From Catalinimonas niigatensis (GTDB taxonomy: Bacteria; Bacteroidota; Bacteroidia; Cytophagales; Cyclobacteriaceae), in assembly GCF_030506285.1 (NCBI RefSeq), contig NZ_CP119422.1, forward strand, positions 868,001 through 932,000: DNA of 64,000 nucleotides, given 5' to 3'. The notes under the pieces are model-generated. The model ran no database searches. It was not told where the DNA came from and saw only the letters and a program-made list of their open reading frames with translations. Shown one piece after another: positions 17,622-25,408 of this stretch. A program made the translations under genes and the position numbers. Position 1 is the first letter of the stretch; the number at the start of each line of letters is the position of its first letter.

Positions 17622-18674
17622 TCAAAATAAACGCAAAGTTCCTGTGGGTCTGAAAGTGGATAGATTATAAGAAGGCATCTGCCTGTCACCCAAATGTTTG
17701 GCTTTGGCAACCTGGAAGAGCTGCTTTATGTTTTTTGATATAACTCCTTCTCCCTGCATACGTCTGCCAAATTGTGAATCGTTCAGGTTTCCTCCATGTA
17801 GTTCCTTGATCTGCTTCTCTACTTTGGCAGCTCTGTCAGGAAAGTTTTTGTGCAGCCAATCTATAAAAATAGGGCCGATTGCTCCATTCAATCGTACTAC
17901 TGTATAGCCGGCAGTTAAAGCTCCGGCCTCAGCAATCTGCTCCATGATTTGAGGAATCTCATGATCATTCATCGCGGGAATAACAGGCGCAATCATCACC
18001 CCACAGGGAATACCAGCCGAAGCTAGCTTTTCAAGCGTAGCAAGACGCCTGGCTGCGCTTGCGGTTCGGGGTTCCATTTTAACGCGGAGTTTCTCATTCA
18101 AAGAAGTGATAGAAATATAGACATGCACTAAACCTTCAGCAGACAGGTCTTTTAAAATATCCATATCTCTTTCTATCAGGCTGTTTTTGGTAATGATACC
18201 CACCGGATTGCCACATCTCAGAAATACCTGCAGGAGTTTTCGTGTGATTTTAAGCTCCCGCTCTACAGGTTGATAGCAGTCCGTATTGCCTGACAAGGCA
18301 ATAGGATGCACCTGCCAGGATCTCTTTTGAAAGTGCTGCTCCAGCAACTGCGGCGCATTGGGTTTCACTACAATCTTTGTCTCAAAGTCCAGCCCGGCAC
18401 TGAAGCCCCAGTACTCATGGGAGTTGCGGGCATAGCAGTAGATACAACCATGCTCGCAGCCCTGATAGGGATTAATGGAAAACATACTTCTTAAGTCCGG
18501 ACTATCCGTTTCATTGACTATTTTTTTGGGATGATCATAAAATAACTGACGCTGCGGATGCCTGAGATGAGGCTCATCCAGGCCTTCAATATGCTCCTGC
18601 ACATACTGATGCTGCTCAAATTTATTATGTGCATTGTACTGGGCACCTCTTCCTTTCAGGTAATCTTCTTCCAT
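17622..18674 (-). CDS. PA0069 family radical SAM protein
   Basis: A 350-residue SplB-like radical SAM protein. The [4Fe-4S] motif is C73-x3-C77-x2-C80 in GCEHGCIYCYARNSHEYWG. It is followed by the SAM-binding barrel with ALSGNTDCYQPVERELKIT and ITKNSLIERDMD. The ending lists a conserved (R)MPSYNLSTFRP tail region. The reaction of this family is not known; photoproduct repair is only a distant relation. It is a single-gene unit. Confidence 0.9.
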   Translation of the reverse strand: MEEDYLKGRGAQYNAHNKFEQHQYVQEHIEGLDEPHLRHPQRQLFYDHPKKIVNETDSPDLRSMFSINPYQGCEHGCIYCYARNSHEYWGFSAGLDFETKIVVKPNAPQLLEQHFQKRSWQVHPIALSGNTDCYQPVERELKITRKLLQVFLRCGNPVGIITKNSLIERDMDILKDLSAEGLVHVYISITSLNEKLRVKMEPRTASAARRLATLEKLASAGIPCGVMIAPVIPAMNDHEIPQIMEQIAEAGALTAGYTVVRLNGAIGPIFIDWLHKNFPDRAAKVEKQIKELHGGNLNDSQFGRRMQGEGVISKNIKQLFQVAKAKHLGDRQMPSYNLSTFRPTGTLRLF

Positions 18675-18857
18675 AACTAAACCTTTTAGCTAATGTACTT
18701 AAAATAAGTATATATGTAAATGATTTCAACCGGAATTACTGCACATAAAATAAATTGTATTTCCAATAAAATAACTACATTGAGCTGTTCGTGCTCTCTA
18801 TGTCGCATGGAATAGGTATTCCGTAGAGCAAATGTATCACCCGAAAATACGATTATC

Positions 18858-18968
18858 ATGGCTAAAGAAAGAAATGCTAAAAAGGCTGTTAAAAAGGAGC
18901 CGACCAAGAACCTGAAAGAAAAGCGTGCTGAAAAACAAGCGAAACGCAAAGACAAACAAAGAGACTAA
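18858..18968 (+). CDS. Tiny Lys-rich basic protein (36 aa)
   Basis: Frame from ATG 18858 to TAA 18966-18968, reading MAKERNAKKAVKKEPTKNL and then KEKRAEKQAKRKDKQRD. Very short, highly basic proteins with a PTKNLKEKRAEK-like core occur widely in Bacteroidota, and nucleic-acid or ribosome association is plausible. There is no other frame here. The function is unknown. Confidence 0.6.
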   Translation: MAKERNAKKAVKKEPTKNLKEKRAEKQAKRKDKQRD

Positions 18969-19117
18969 GGTCTTGCGTATCGTCGCTTTTACATTTTGTG
19001 AGCAAGAAATATACGCCCAAACAGCGTATATTTTTTTGTAGATACTCCATTTTTCCAAGCTTTGATATTATTTATTTTTATTATGATCAGTGATTCCCTT
19101 GATTCAAACGCCAACGC

Positions 19118-20206
19118 ATGCAGATGATTTATCCAAAAGCCTGTATCCCTGTATTTTTAGGTTTGCTATTTACCTCTTTCGTCCATGGGCAGGAGAATGT
19201 CAAACAAACCAGCATCCGGGGGATATATGGGAATCCTGCTCCTCTCTGGGAAAAAGGGTATCGGCTGGATGAACTGGGGGTGAATGCTATTTTTGTCCAT
19301 AGCGGATCTATTGACCGGAAAATGATGGAGCGGGCAAAGGCAGAAGGCATGCAGGTATTTGCTGAGTACGCTACGCTCAACGGAAAAAACTATGTGGAAG
19401 AGCATCCTGAAGCCTGGGCGATCAATGAGAAAGGAGAAAAAGTAGAAGCGGCTTCATGGTTCATGGGCGTTTGCCCCACCGAACCGGGCTTCCGGCAGTA
19501 TCGTTTCAACGCTCTTCGTGAGTTGTTACAAACGTATGCACTGGATGGGGTCTGGATGGACTATGTACACTGGCATGCACAGTTTGAAGACCCGGAGCCT
19601 ATCCTTCCCGAAACCTGTTTTAATGAACACTGCCTGTCAGCATTTCAGGAAGCAAAAGGGATACAATTACCGGAAGGCAGTATCCCTGAAAAAGCACAAT
19701 GGATTTTGGATAAGCATGAAAAGGTATGGCGGGACTGGCGTTGTGAAGTAATCGCTGACTGGACCAGAGAGATCAGAAAGATCGTGAAAGAAGAACGCCC
19801 CGATGCGCTGCTCGGCCTCTATCATTGTCCCTGGAATGATGAAGCGTTTAATAGTGCCAGACGCCGCATCCTGGGACTTGACTATGACCTGCTTAAAGAC
19901 TATGTAGACGTTTTTTCTCCCATGGTATACCACGCCAAAATGGGCAGGCCTGCCAGCTGGGTAGCAGAGAACATCCAATGGTTTAGCCAAAGGCTGGAAC
20001 TATCCGCTGAAGGTGCTCCTTTGCTATGGCCTATCGTACAGGCACATGATGATCCCTATACCATTTCTCCGAAGGAGTTTCAGACAGTCTTAGAAGGAGG
20101 GCTATCGGCAGCTTCCAGTGGCGTAATGATGTTCACCACCCATTCCGTAGCTGAGGATGAGGGTAAAATACAGGTGATGAAAAGTCTCTATCAACATCTT
20201 AAATGA
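19118..20206 (+). CDS. Secreted glycoside-hydrolase-like TIM-barrel protein
   Basis: A 362-residue protein with a signal peptide (hydrophobic 8-23, cleavage near VHGQ). Its barrel-like pattern resembles the uncharacterised GHL (glycoside hydrolase-like) families: GVNAIFVHSGSID, AKAEGMQVFAEYATL, ALDGVWMDYVHWHAQ, FSPMVYHAKMG and GVMMFTTHSVAEDEG. The Asp in GVWMDYVHW sits where these families carry a catalytic or substrate-binding acid. The substrate is unknown. The gene ends 88 bases before array B and shares its strand. A start three codons in (Met3) is possible. Confidence 0.6.
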   Translation: MQMIYPKACIPVFLGLLFTSFVHGQENVKQTSIRGIYGNPAPLWEKGYRLDELGVNAIFVHSGSIDRKMMERAKAEGMQVFAEYATLNGKNYVEEHPEAWAINEKGEKVEAASWFMGVCPTEPGFRQYRFNALRELLQTYALDGVWMDYVHWHAQFEDPEPILPETCFNEHCLSAFQEAKGIQLPEGSIPEKAQWILDKHEKVWRDWRCEVIADWTREIRKIVKEERPDALLGLYHCPWNDEAFNSARRRILGLDYDLLKDYVDVFSPMVYHAKMGRPASWVAENIQWFSQRLELSAEGAPLLWPIVQAHDDPYTISPKEFQTVLEGGLSAASSGVMMFTTHSVAEDEGKIQVMKSLYQHLK

Positions 20207-20294
20207 GGCCGTACTTTATATCATCTTATTCAACCGTAAAGCATGGGCTGAGGTTACAGGATGGTTGCCTGTGCTAAGAGAGCTGATGATTCCT

Positions 20295-20550
20295 GATCTT
20301 AGGCTTAGGATAGGGAATTTGCCTACTGAAATACACTGTTCTAGTCTTAAGATGAGCAATCTGCAGCTCTAAATTCTCCATCTTAGCCCTAAGATGCCCT
20401 ATTTTACACCTGCATAAAGGTAATTTTAGGACTAGGATAGCACTTTTGCACACTGCAAAACGCTCATCTTAGTACTAAGACAGCGTTTTTTCAAAGGATT
20501 TCAGGGTGTTTTTGCCCAAAAACAGCTGCTTTCATGAAAACATATCTCAT
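20295..20550. repeat. Array B: five clear units (plus a likely sixth) of 42-43 bp with dyads
   Basis: Units start at 20295, 20337, 20379, 20422 and 20465, a spacing of 42, 42, 43 and 43. Each opens with a dyad of the type CATCTTAGCCCTAAGATG. Perfect forms are at 20379-20396, TCTTAAGA at 20345-20352 and TCTTAGTACTAAGA at 20467-20480. Most carry a second dyad such as TTTTGCACACTGCAAAA (20444-20460). At the next phase, 20508, the sequence changes but is again a dyad (GTTTTTGCCCAAAAAC), with TTTCATGAAA behind it. The array lies directly 5' of the 214-aa protein gene. Confidence 0.85.
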
Positions 20551-20560
20551 GTAATATTAC

Positions 20561-20568
20561 TATTTTTG
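20561..20568 (+). promoter_or_regulatory. Candidate -7 box (TATTTTTG) for the array-B gene
   Basis: TATTTTTG fits the Bacteroidota -7 consensus TAnnTTTG and lies 59 bases before the chosen start. No convincing -33 TTTG is seen at the right distance. The same eight bases occur between array C and its gene. Confidence 0.3.
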
Positions 20569-20627
20569 CATGATATGATGCTATTTTTATCCTGCCTAGC
20601 TTGTATAAAATTAAAAATTATCATATC

Positions 20628-21272
20628 ATGACTATTTCTACCCTTACGCAAAAAGAGCTCATCTACCATGTAGATATGGGAGTAAAAGCCGTACTAACGG
20701 TGCCGACACTGGAAGCAGCGCTGAAGGAGCAGGGAATCACCCCTGACAAGGCCAAAAAAGGTCTGGAGTTGATTAAAGAAGCAAACCTCTGGCAGGGACG
20801 ACAGGATGACACCCTGGAAAATGCCCAGAAAGCCCAGCGTACTTTGAAGCATGTGCGCGACAGCATTGAGGCGATTTACCGTAGGCATCGTATTGCGGCC
20901 CGTTTTGTATACCGCGAAGACGAGGTCATGTTCAAAAAACTACAACTGAAGGGAAAGCGGAAAATGCGGTATACCGACTGGCTGGACCAGATACAGAAGT
21001 TTTATACCCATCTGGATGCTGAGGCAGTGGTGCAGTTTGGGATCTTGCCCAAAGAAGTGAGTGAAGTAAAGAAACTGCTGGGGCAACTCAGTGAGCTGAA
21101 TGTATTGCGCAATGACGCCCGCCGTCAGACCCATCAGGCTACCGAGGCCAAGCAGAAAGCCCTGGCAGATCTGCGTCAGTGGTTCAGTCGTTTTATGCGG
21201 GTTGCCGAACTCGCCTGTCAGGATGATCCACAGCTGCTGGAAGCGATGGGAATAACAGTAGCGGCCAGATAA
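20628..21272 (+). CDS. Array-associated 214-aa protein, copy B (unknown family)
   Basis: I do not recognise this family. The protein is helical and rich in Lys, Arg, Gln and Leu, with no signal peptide or membrane segment. It is homologous to the array-C protein over most of its length. Shared blocks are Y84-RRHRIAAR, KLQL (104-107), FY (125-126), QFG (136-138) and the C-terminal LRQWFSRFMRVAEL with PQLLEAMGI (201-209). The start at 20628 (MTISTLTQKEL) is chosen because it gives the same length, 214 residues, as copy C and drops an AT-rich leader. It is a single gene downstream of array B, and DNA or RNA binding is only inferred. Confidence 0.8.
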   Translation: MTISTLTQKELIYHVDMGVKAVLTVPTLEAALKEQGITPDKAKKGLELIKEANLWQGRQDDTLENAQKAQRTLKHVRDSIEAIYRRHRIAARFVYREDEVMFKKLQLKGKRKMRYTDWLDQIQKFYTHLDAEAVVQFGILPKEVSEVKKLLGQLSELNVLRNDARRQTHQATEAKQKALADLRQWFSRFMRVAELACQDDPQLLEAMGITVAAR

Positions 21273-21449
21273 GCAAAGCCCATATAAGCCGGTGTTATGC
21301 ACTCTATACTCTTGAGGGATAGAACCGGCAATTTTCTATGCGTCTACACAACCCAAGACAGCGCAAGCAAAAAGCATGAAATCATCCTTAATATATAGTT
21401 TTATGAAAGATAGCAGTAGGTGTGCTGTCTTAATGTTAGCCACCATTCA

Positions 21450-22052
21450 ATGAAATATTTAATTACGTTATTCATATTTCAAATCTGTATCATTAAAACT
21501 TTTTCTCAAACAACTATTGAAGATGTAGCTGTAAACATTTGTGAATGTGTGAATGAAGTCGATCTAACCAAAATCACAGAGGAAGCAATAATTAAATTAA
21601 ATCAAAAGTGTTTTCAAGTTCATTGTAGCGTGATCCAAGATTCTTTAGCAGTAGGTAATAATCTTTCCGTAGAGAATGTATTAAAACATGTTTACCTCGA
21701 CCTTACTGAGAATTGTGAATCATTAAAATTTGTAATGACTTCTATGGCAAAATACAAGTTGCCTGCACCTGAATATGATTCAAGAAAATGTATAAATTAT
21801 AGGAACAACAAAGTAATTCAAATCTTAGATAAAGACGAAAGTATAATTGACTTTCGCTCAGACAATTCTAAGTATAGTATTAACTGGATTAGTGAATGTG
21901 ATTATGAATTTATTGTAAAAGACAAGCTCGGACCTTTAAATAAAGGAGAGAAAATCACTTTTACATTTATTGGAGTGAAAGCAGATACCTCATACTATAA
22001 TATGAACATGAAAGGGGTACAAGTAACTGTAAAACAGACAAAAATTGAATAA
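21450..22052 (+). CDS. Secreted hypothetical protein
   Basis: A 200-residue protein starting at MKYLITLFIFQ with a signal peptide ending near FSQ (about residue 19). A Cys-containing helical region follows (NICECVNEVDL, KCFQVHCSV, NCESLKF, as in small secreted Bacteroidota proteins), and then a strand-rich C-terminal half. I cannot name a family. It is AT-rich compared with the upstream gene and begins an AT-rich run of plus-strand genes to 23.3 kb. Confidence 0.65.
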   Translation: MKYLITLFIFQICIIKTFSQTTIEDVAVNICECVNEVDLTKITEEAIIKLNQKCFQVHCSVIQDSLAVGNNLSVENVLKHVYLDLTENCESLKFVMTSMAKYKLPAPEYDSRKCINYRNNKVIQILDKDESIIDFRSDNSKYSINWISECDYEFIVKDKLGPLNKGEKITFTFIGVKADTSYYNMNMKGVQVTVKQTKIE

Positions 22053-22057
22053 AATAA

Positions 22058-22106
22058 CTCGCTGTTAACAGATGCAAACCAGAGCCTTGTATCGGCTGTT
22101 AGCGAG
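22058..22106. repeat. Imperfect inverted repeat between small AT-rich genes
   Basis: CTCGCTGTTAACAG (22058-22071) pairs with CTGTTAGCGAG (22096-22106), leaving a 3-base bulge and a 24-base loop. It lies between two short same-strand genes, as recombination sites of gene cassettes do, but the core does not match the attC consensus GTTRRRY exactly. Confidence 0.4.
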
Positions 22107-22124
22107 CATTGAAGATAGGAAGAG

Positions 22125-22580
22125 ATGGCACCCAATAAACGAATAACTTTCAGGAAACCGAAACAGACTGAGTCTTTAGAGTTACAATTTGGGACAAGAG
22201 TATTTGCATTGATTATTGACTTAATGCTAGTTAGAGTAATAGTGTTTCCTCTTCTTTTATGGTTTAGCGAAGCTACAGTTGGTTGGAGGATAGAGCTTGT
22301 GCACAACTTTTCAGATTTCAATCTGATAACTATTTTAGTATACTGGGTTTATTTTACAATTTTAGAAGGGACCATTGGAGCAACGCTTGGGAAGCTTTTT
22401 GTAAGATTAAGAATTTATGACTCAAAGGGTTCAGGTTTGTCTTTAACAAAAGCATTTATAAGATTTCCATTGAAAATCATATCAATAGCATCTTTATTTG
22501 GTGTTTTGATGATCGATGTCTATAAAGAAAAGCAAGGGCTACACGATATAATTTGTGGATCAATAGTACGTAAAAGATGA
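22125..22580 (+). CDS. RDD family membrane protein
   Basis: A 151-residue protein with three transmembrane helices (about 28-48, 66-85, 115-133). The RDD-type first helix carries R and D in TRVFALIIDLMLVR, and the second domain motif is EGTIGATLGKLFVRLRIYD. RDD proteins act as ion exchangers or membrane accessory proteins, and no specific role can be given. AT-rich, single gene. Confidence 0.85.
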   Translation: MAPNKRITFRKPKQTESLELQFGTRVFALIIDLMLVRVIVFPLLLWFSEATVGWRIELVHNFSDFNLITILVYWVYFTILEGTIGATLGKLFVRLRIYDSKGSGLSLTKAFIRFPLKIISIASLFGVLMIDVYKEKQGLHDIICGSIVRKR

Positions 22581-22681
22581 ATACGCTCGCTACATTCAGT
22601 AGGTGCTACCGATTTCGGCAGATGGTCTGGTCGTCTCCTGTGCCAACGGTGAAGTTAAAGGAAAATCATTATCTTAGCTTT

Positions 22682-22888
22682 ATGAGTGACATAGATATTT
22701 ATTTAAAACTGGCAACTCTACCTGATGATATGAAAAAAGAGGTAGATGACTTTGTGGATTTTTTGAAGGCAAAGACAATTGCAAAAGAAAGAACTAAGGG
22801 TCCAAGAAAAGCCGGGTTAGCCAAAGGTCTTATTCAAATGAGAGAAGATTTTGATGAACCATTGGATGATTTTAAAGAGTACATGTAA
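22682..22888 (+). CDS. DUF2281/VapB-like antitoxin
   Basis: A 68-residue protein starting MSDIDIYLKLATLPDDM; the frame extends further upstream but without family-like sequence. It carries the DUF2281 pattern LPDDMKKEVDDFVDFLKAK and a flexible C-terminal toxin-binding tail (MREDFDEPLDDFKEYM). Its stop shares one base with the start of the PIN toxin gene (TAATG), so the pair is translationally coupled. It should neutralise the toxin and autoregulate the operon. Confidence 0.85.
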   Translation: MSDIDIYLKLATLPDDMKKEVDDFVDFLKAKTIAKERTKGPRKAGLAKGLIQMREDFDEPLDDFKEYM

Positions 22889-23277
22889 TGAATCTATTGA
22901 TAGATACCCATGCTGTCATCTGGTTCATCACAGAAGATGATCAGTTACCTATCAAGCTAAAAGAATTGATAGAAGATGCCAGTAATACATGTTTTGTCAG
23001 TGTTGCTTCACTTTGGGAGATGGGAATCAAGTATTCTTTGGGAAAGCTGGATTTAAAAGCAGATTTGAAGAAAATATTTGATTTGATTGATCAAAGTGGA
23101 TTGACCATTCTGCCTATCACGACCACACACATCCTGACAAATACAATCTTGAATTTTCATCATAGAGATCCTTTTGATAGATTAATTATAGCCCAAGCAA
23201 AAAGTGAAGGATTGACATTGATATCAAAGGATAGAGAATTCAAAGATTACAATATCAATCTGATTTGGAAGGAATGA
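22888..23277 (+). CDS. PIN domain toxin (VapC-like ribonuclease)
   Basis: A 129-residue PIN-domain protein of the type II toxin family. Conserved acids are visible: D6 in LLIDTHAVIW, E43 in VASLWEMGIK, and the DPFDRLIIAQA and ISKDREF motifs near residues 93 and 113. It would cleave RNA in a metal-dependent manner unless bound by the upstream DUF2281 antitoxin. The length and all key acids look intact, so the toxin is probably active. Confidence 0.9.
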   Translation: MNLLIDTHAVIWFITEDDQLPIKLKELIEDASNTCFVSVASLWEMGIKYSLGKLDLKADLKKIFDLIDQSGLTILPITTTHILTNTILNFHHRDPFDRLIIAQAKSEGLTLISKDREFKDYNINLIWKE

Positions 23278-23605
23278 AAGCCAGCGTCCGAATAAACACA
23301 GCCACAGCCCTGGTAACTATGAGATGGTTTGTCATTCACGCCAAGTAACGATATTGATACACGAACTTAAAAATGCCATCAAGCCAAGTTGGCGACTGTG
23401 CAGCCGTAAGCAGCTAGAGAGAGCGACAAAGCACTAACAGAAAAAGCTATGATGAAGAGAGGAAAACTTTAACCATAGGGCATAACATGGCAAGATCAAT
23501 AAGGCCAAAAATCACCTCTTGAATTTGTTTTGAAGAATCATGAGAGAAGATTAGCGAAGTTCTTTAAACTAATCCAAGACAGTTATTTTTTTAGTATTAT
23601 TGTTT
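23278..23605. other. Intergenic region, nothing recognised
   Basis: About 330 bases between the toxin gene and a beta-barrel gene. Short frames only; no repeat, hairpin or RNA gene that I can support. Confidence 0.4.
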
Positions 23606-24484
23606 ATGCTAAAAACAGTCTACCTTCTCTCCTTTGTTGTACTCGTTACGCTGTGCATCACAGGAAAGACTTACGCTCAAGAAGAAGTCCGGCCGAGCCT
23701 CTGGCAGGTAGAGACCAATGATGGTAACATCTACTACGGAAGGATTATCTCACAATCTCAGGAAGTGCTGCGCCTGGAAACAGAAAATCTGGGAATCATC
23801 AGCATTGCAGTAGAGAATATCCGTGCAATACGCGAACTCAATGATGAAGAGATAAAAAACGGTGAGATCTGGCCTGAAAATGCCCAGGCCACCCGTTATT
23901 TCTTTGCACCCAATGGATATGGACTTCGCAAAGGCGAAGCGTATTATCAAAATGTATGGATCTTTTTTAATCAGGTAAGTGTAGGAGTGTCTGACAACTT
24001 TTCTCTGGGTTTGGGTACCATACCTCTATTTCTATTTGGTGGAGCTCCTACTCCAATCTGGATTACGCCAAAATTCTCTGTCCCCATCAAAAAAGATAAG
24101 CTCAACCTGGGGGGTGGCGCCCTGATCGGTACGGTATTAGGAGGAGACAGTGGAGGTTTTGGCCTCGCCTACGGCGTGGTGACGATCGGCGACCGGAATA
24201 AGAACCTGAATCTTGGGTTAGGCTATGGCTTTGCTGATGGCGACTGGGCAGATAGCCCGCTCATCAACCTTGGCGGTATGTTAAGGCTCAGCAGAAAAGG
24301 GTATCTGATCAGCGAAAATTACTTTGTTGTAGCTGATGGCTCTGTCTTTGGCGCCATTTCTCTCGGTGGTCGTACTGTCTGGAACCGTTTTTCGTTAGAC
24401 TATGGTGGTTTTATTCCATTGGGTGAAACAGGATCTTTTTTTGTGATTCCCTGGCTGGGATTTGTTGTGCCACTGGGCAAATAA
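23606..24484 (+). CDS. Secreted outer-membrane beta-barrel-like protein
   Basis: A 292-residue protein starting at the ATG 23606 (MLKTVYLLSF; the TTG two codons earlier is less likely), with a signal peptide ending near YAQ (about residue 25). The N-terminal part (VETNDGNIYYGRIISQS) resembles a small SH3-like or LSM-like strand domain. After residue 95 come alternating strands with many Gly and aromatic residues (LGLGTIPLFLFGGAP, LNLGLGYGFADGDW), which suggests a barrel. The function is unknown. Confidence 0.6.
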   Translation: MLKTVYLLSFVVLVTLCITGKTYAQEEVRPSLWQVETNDGNIYYGRIISQSQEVLRLETENLGIISIAVENIRAIRELNDEEIKNGEIWPENAQATRYFFAPNGYGLRKGEAYYQNVWIFFNQVSVGVSDNFSLGLGTIPLFLFGGAPTPIWITPKFSVPIKKDKLNLGGGALIGTVLGGDSGGFGLAYGVVTIGDRNKNLNLGLGYGFADGDWADSPLINLGGMLRLSRKGYLISENYFVVADGSVFGAISLGGRTVWNRFSLDYGGFIPLGETGSFFVIPWLGFVVPLGK

Positions 24485-24604
24485 GAACCTGCTTAACTCA
24501 AAAGAACATGAGCACTTTCAAAATAAAATTCGGTAGTTGCCCTGGACTATTCTTTTTTCTTTTGATCAAAAGTACTACATTTCGATAATTAACAACCTAA
24601 AGGT

Positions 24605-25144
24605 ATGCGTAAGTCCGCTGCTATAGTACTCCTTTTCGTTTTCTTCCTCTATCATCTGGGGTACTATGGTTTTTATCTGGCACTCACCCATCAGCTTGAT
24701 CAGCAGTGGCATACCAAAGTGTATGAAGATGATCTTGTAGGTGAAGAACTGCTGCATGCCTCAATTCCCCTTTCTATTCCATATCAGCCAGACCAGTCTG
24801 AATATAAGCCTGTCAGCGGTAAATTGGAAATTGATGGTAACTATTACCGCATTGTCCGGCAAAAATATGTACAGGACACATTACATGTCATTTACGTCAA
24901 TGACACTTTACAGAAAGAGCTTAAACAATCAGTAAACGAATGGCTCGCTTCTATTCATCAAAAACCTGCTTCTGATAGCCAGGGTTTCCAGGTCTGGAAA
25001 GTCCTTGCCAAAGACTTTATTATAGATGAGTTCTGGTTGCTTTTAGAACAGGAAAAACTCCTGGCGACGCTGACATACGCCACTCCCTCTATAGGAAAAT
25101 ATAGTTATAAAGTTTCCATTCCCTCCCCTCCTCCTAAGGTATAA
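24605..25144 (+). CDS. Hypothetical membrane-anchored protein
   Basis: A 179-residue protein with one N-terminal hydrophobic helix (about 5-27, VLLFVFFLYHLGYYGFYLAL), then a soluble part with strand-like and helical segments. No family was recognised. An AAAGG sits about seven bases before the ATG. A perfect hairpin begins nine bases after its stop. Confidence 0.55.
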   Translation: MRKSAAIVLLFVFFLYHLGYYGFYLALTHQLDQQWHTKVYEDDLVGEELLHASIPLSIPYQPDQSEYKPVSGKLEIDGNYYRIVRQKYVQDTLHVIYVNDTLQKELKQSVNEWLASIHQKPASDSQGFQVWKVLAKDFIIDEFWLLLEQEKLLATLTYATPSIGKYSYKVSIPSPPPKV

Positions 25145-25152
25145 TCTTCATT

Positions 25153-25176
25153 TTAGCACTGTCTTAACAGTGCTAA
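25153..25176 (+). terminator. Hairpin after the 24.6-kb gene
   Basis: TTAGCACTGT (25153-25162) pairs exactly with ACAGTGCTAA (25167-25176) around a CTTA loop. It starts nine bases after the stop. The following T run is interrupted (GCACGTTTTG), so efficiency is uncertain. Confidence 0.5.
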
Positions 25177-25408
25177 GCACGTTTTGTGAGGTACGTATGA
25201 GCATCGGTACGCTAAGCCTGTTGACTCTGTTTGCAGTATGACAGTCTATCAGTAATTGAAGAAAGTACATACATCTGTTCCTTCGTATTACGTGCCATTT
25301 CTTTATCTGTCATTTACTTTGTGAGGATGGAAGACTATGCCTGTTTACTATGCTGATCTTTGACTCCAGGGGCGTGACAGGATTATACTACTTATTAACT
25401 ATATTCCG

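Noticed and set aside
18686-18955. 89-codon minus-strand frame
   Set aside because: Antisense to the Lys-rich 36-aa gene; its Phe/Leu/Ser-rich translation is typical of the reverse strand of Lys codons.
22058-22106. Firm attC site of an integron
   Set aside because: The core does not match GTTRRRY, no integrase is near and only one such structure was seen. It is kept as an inverted repeat only.
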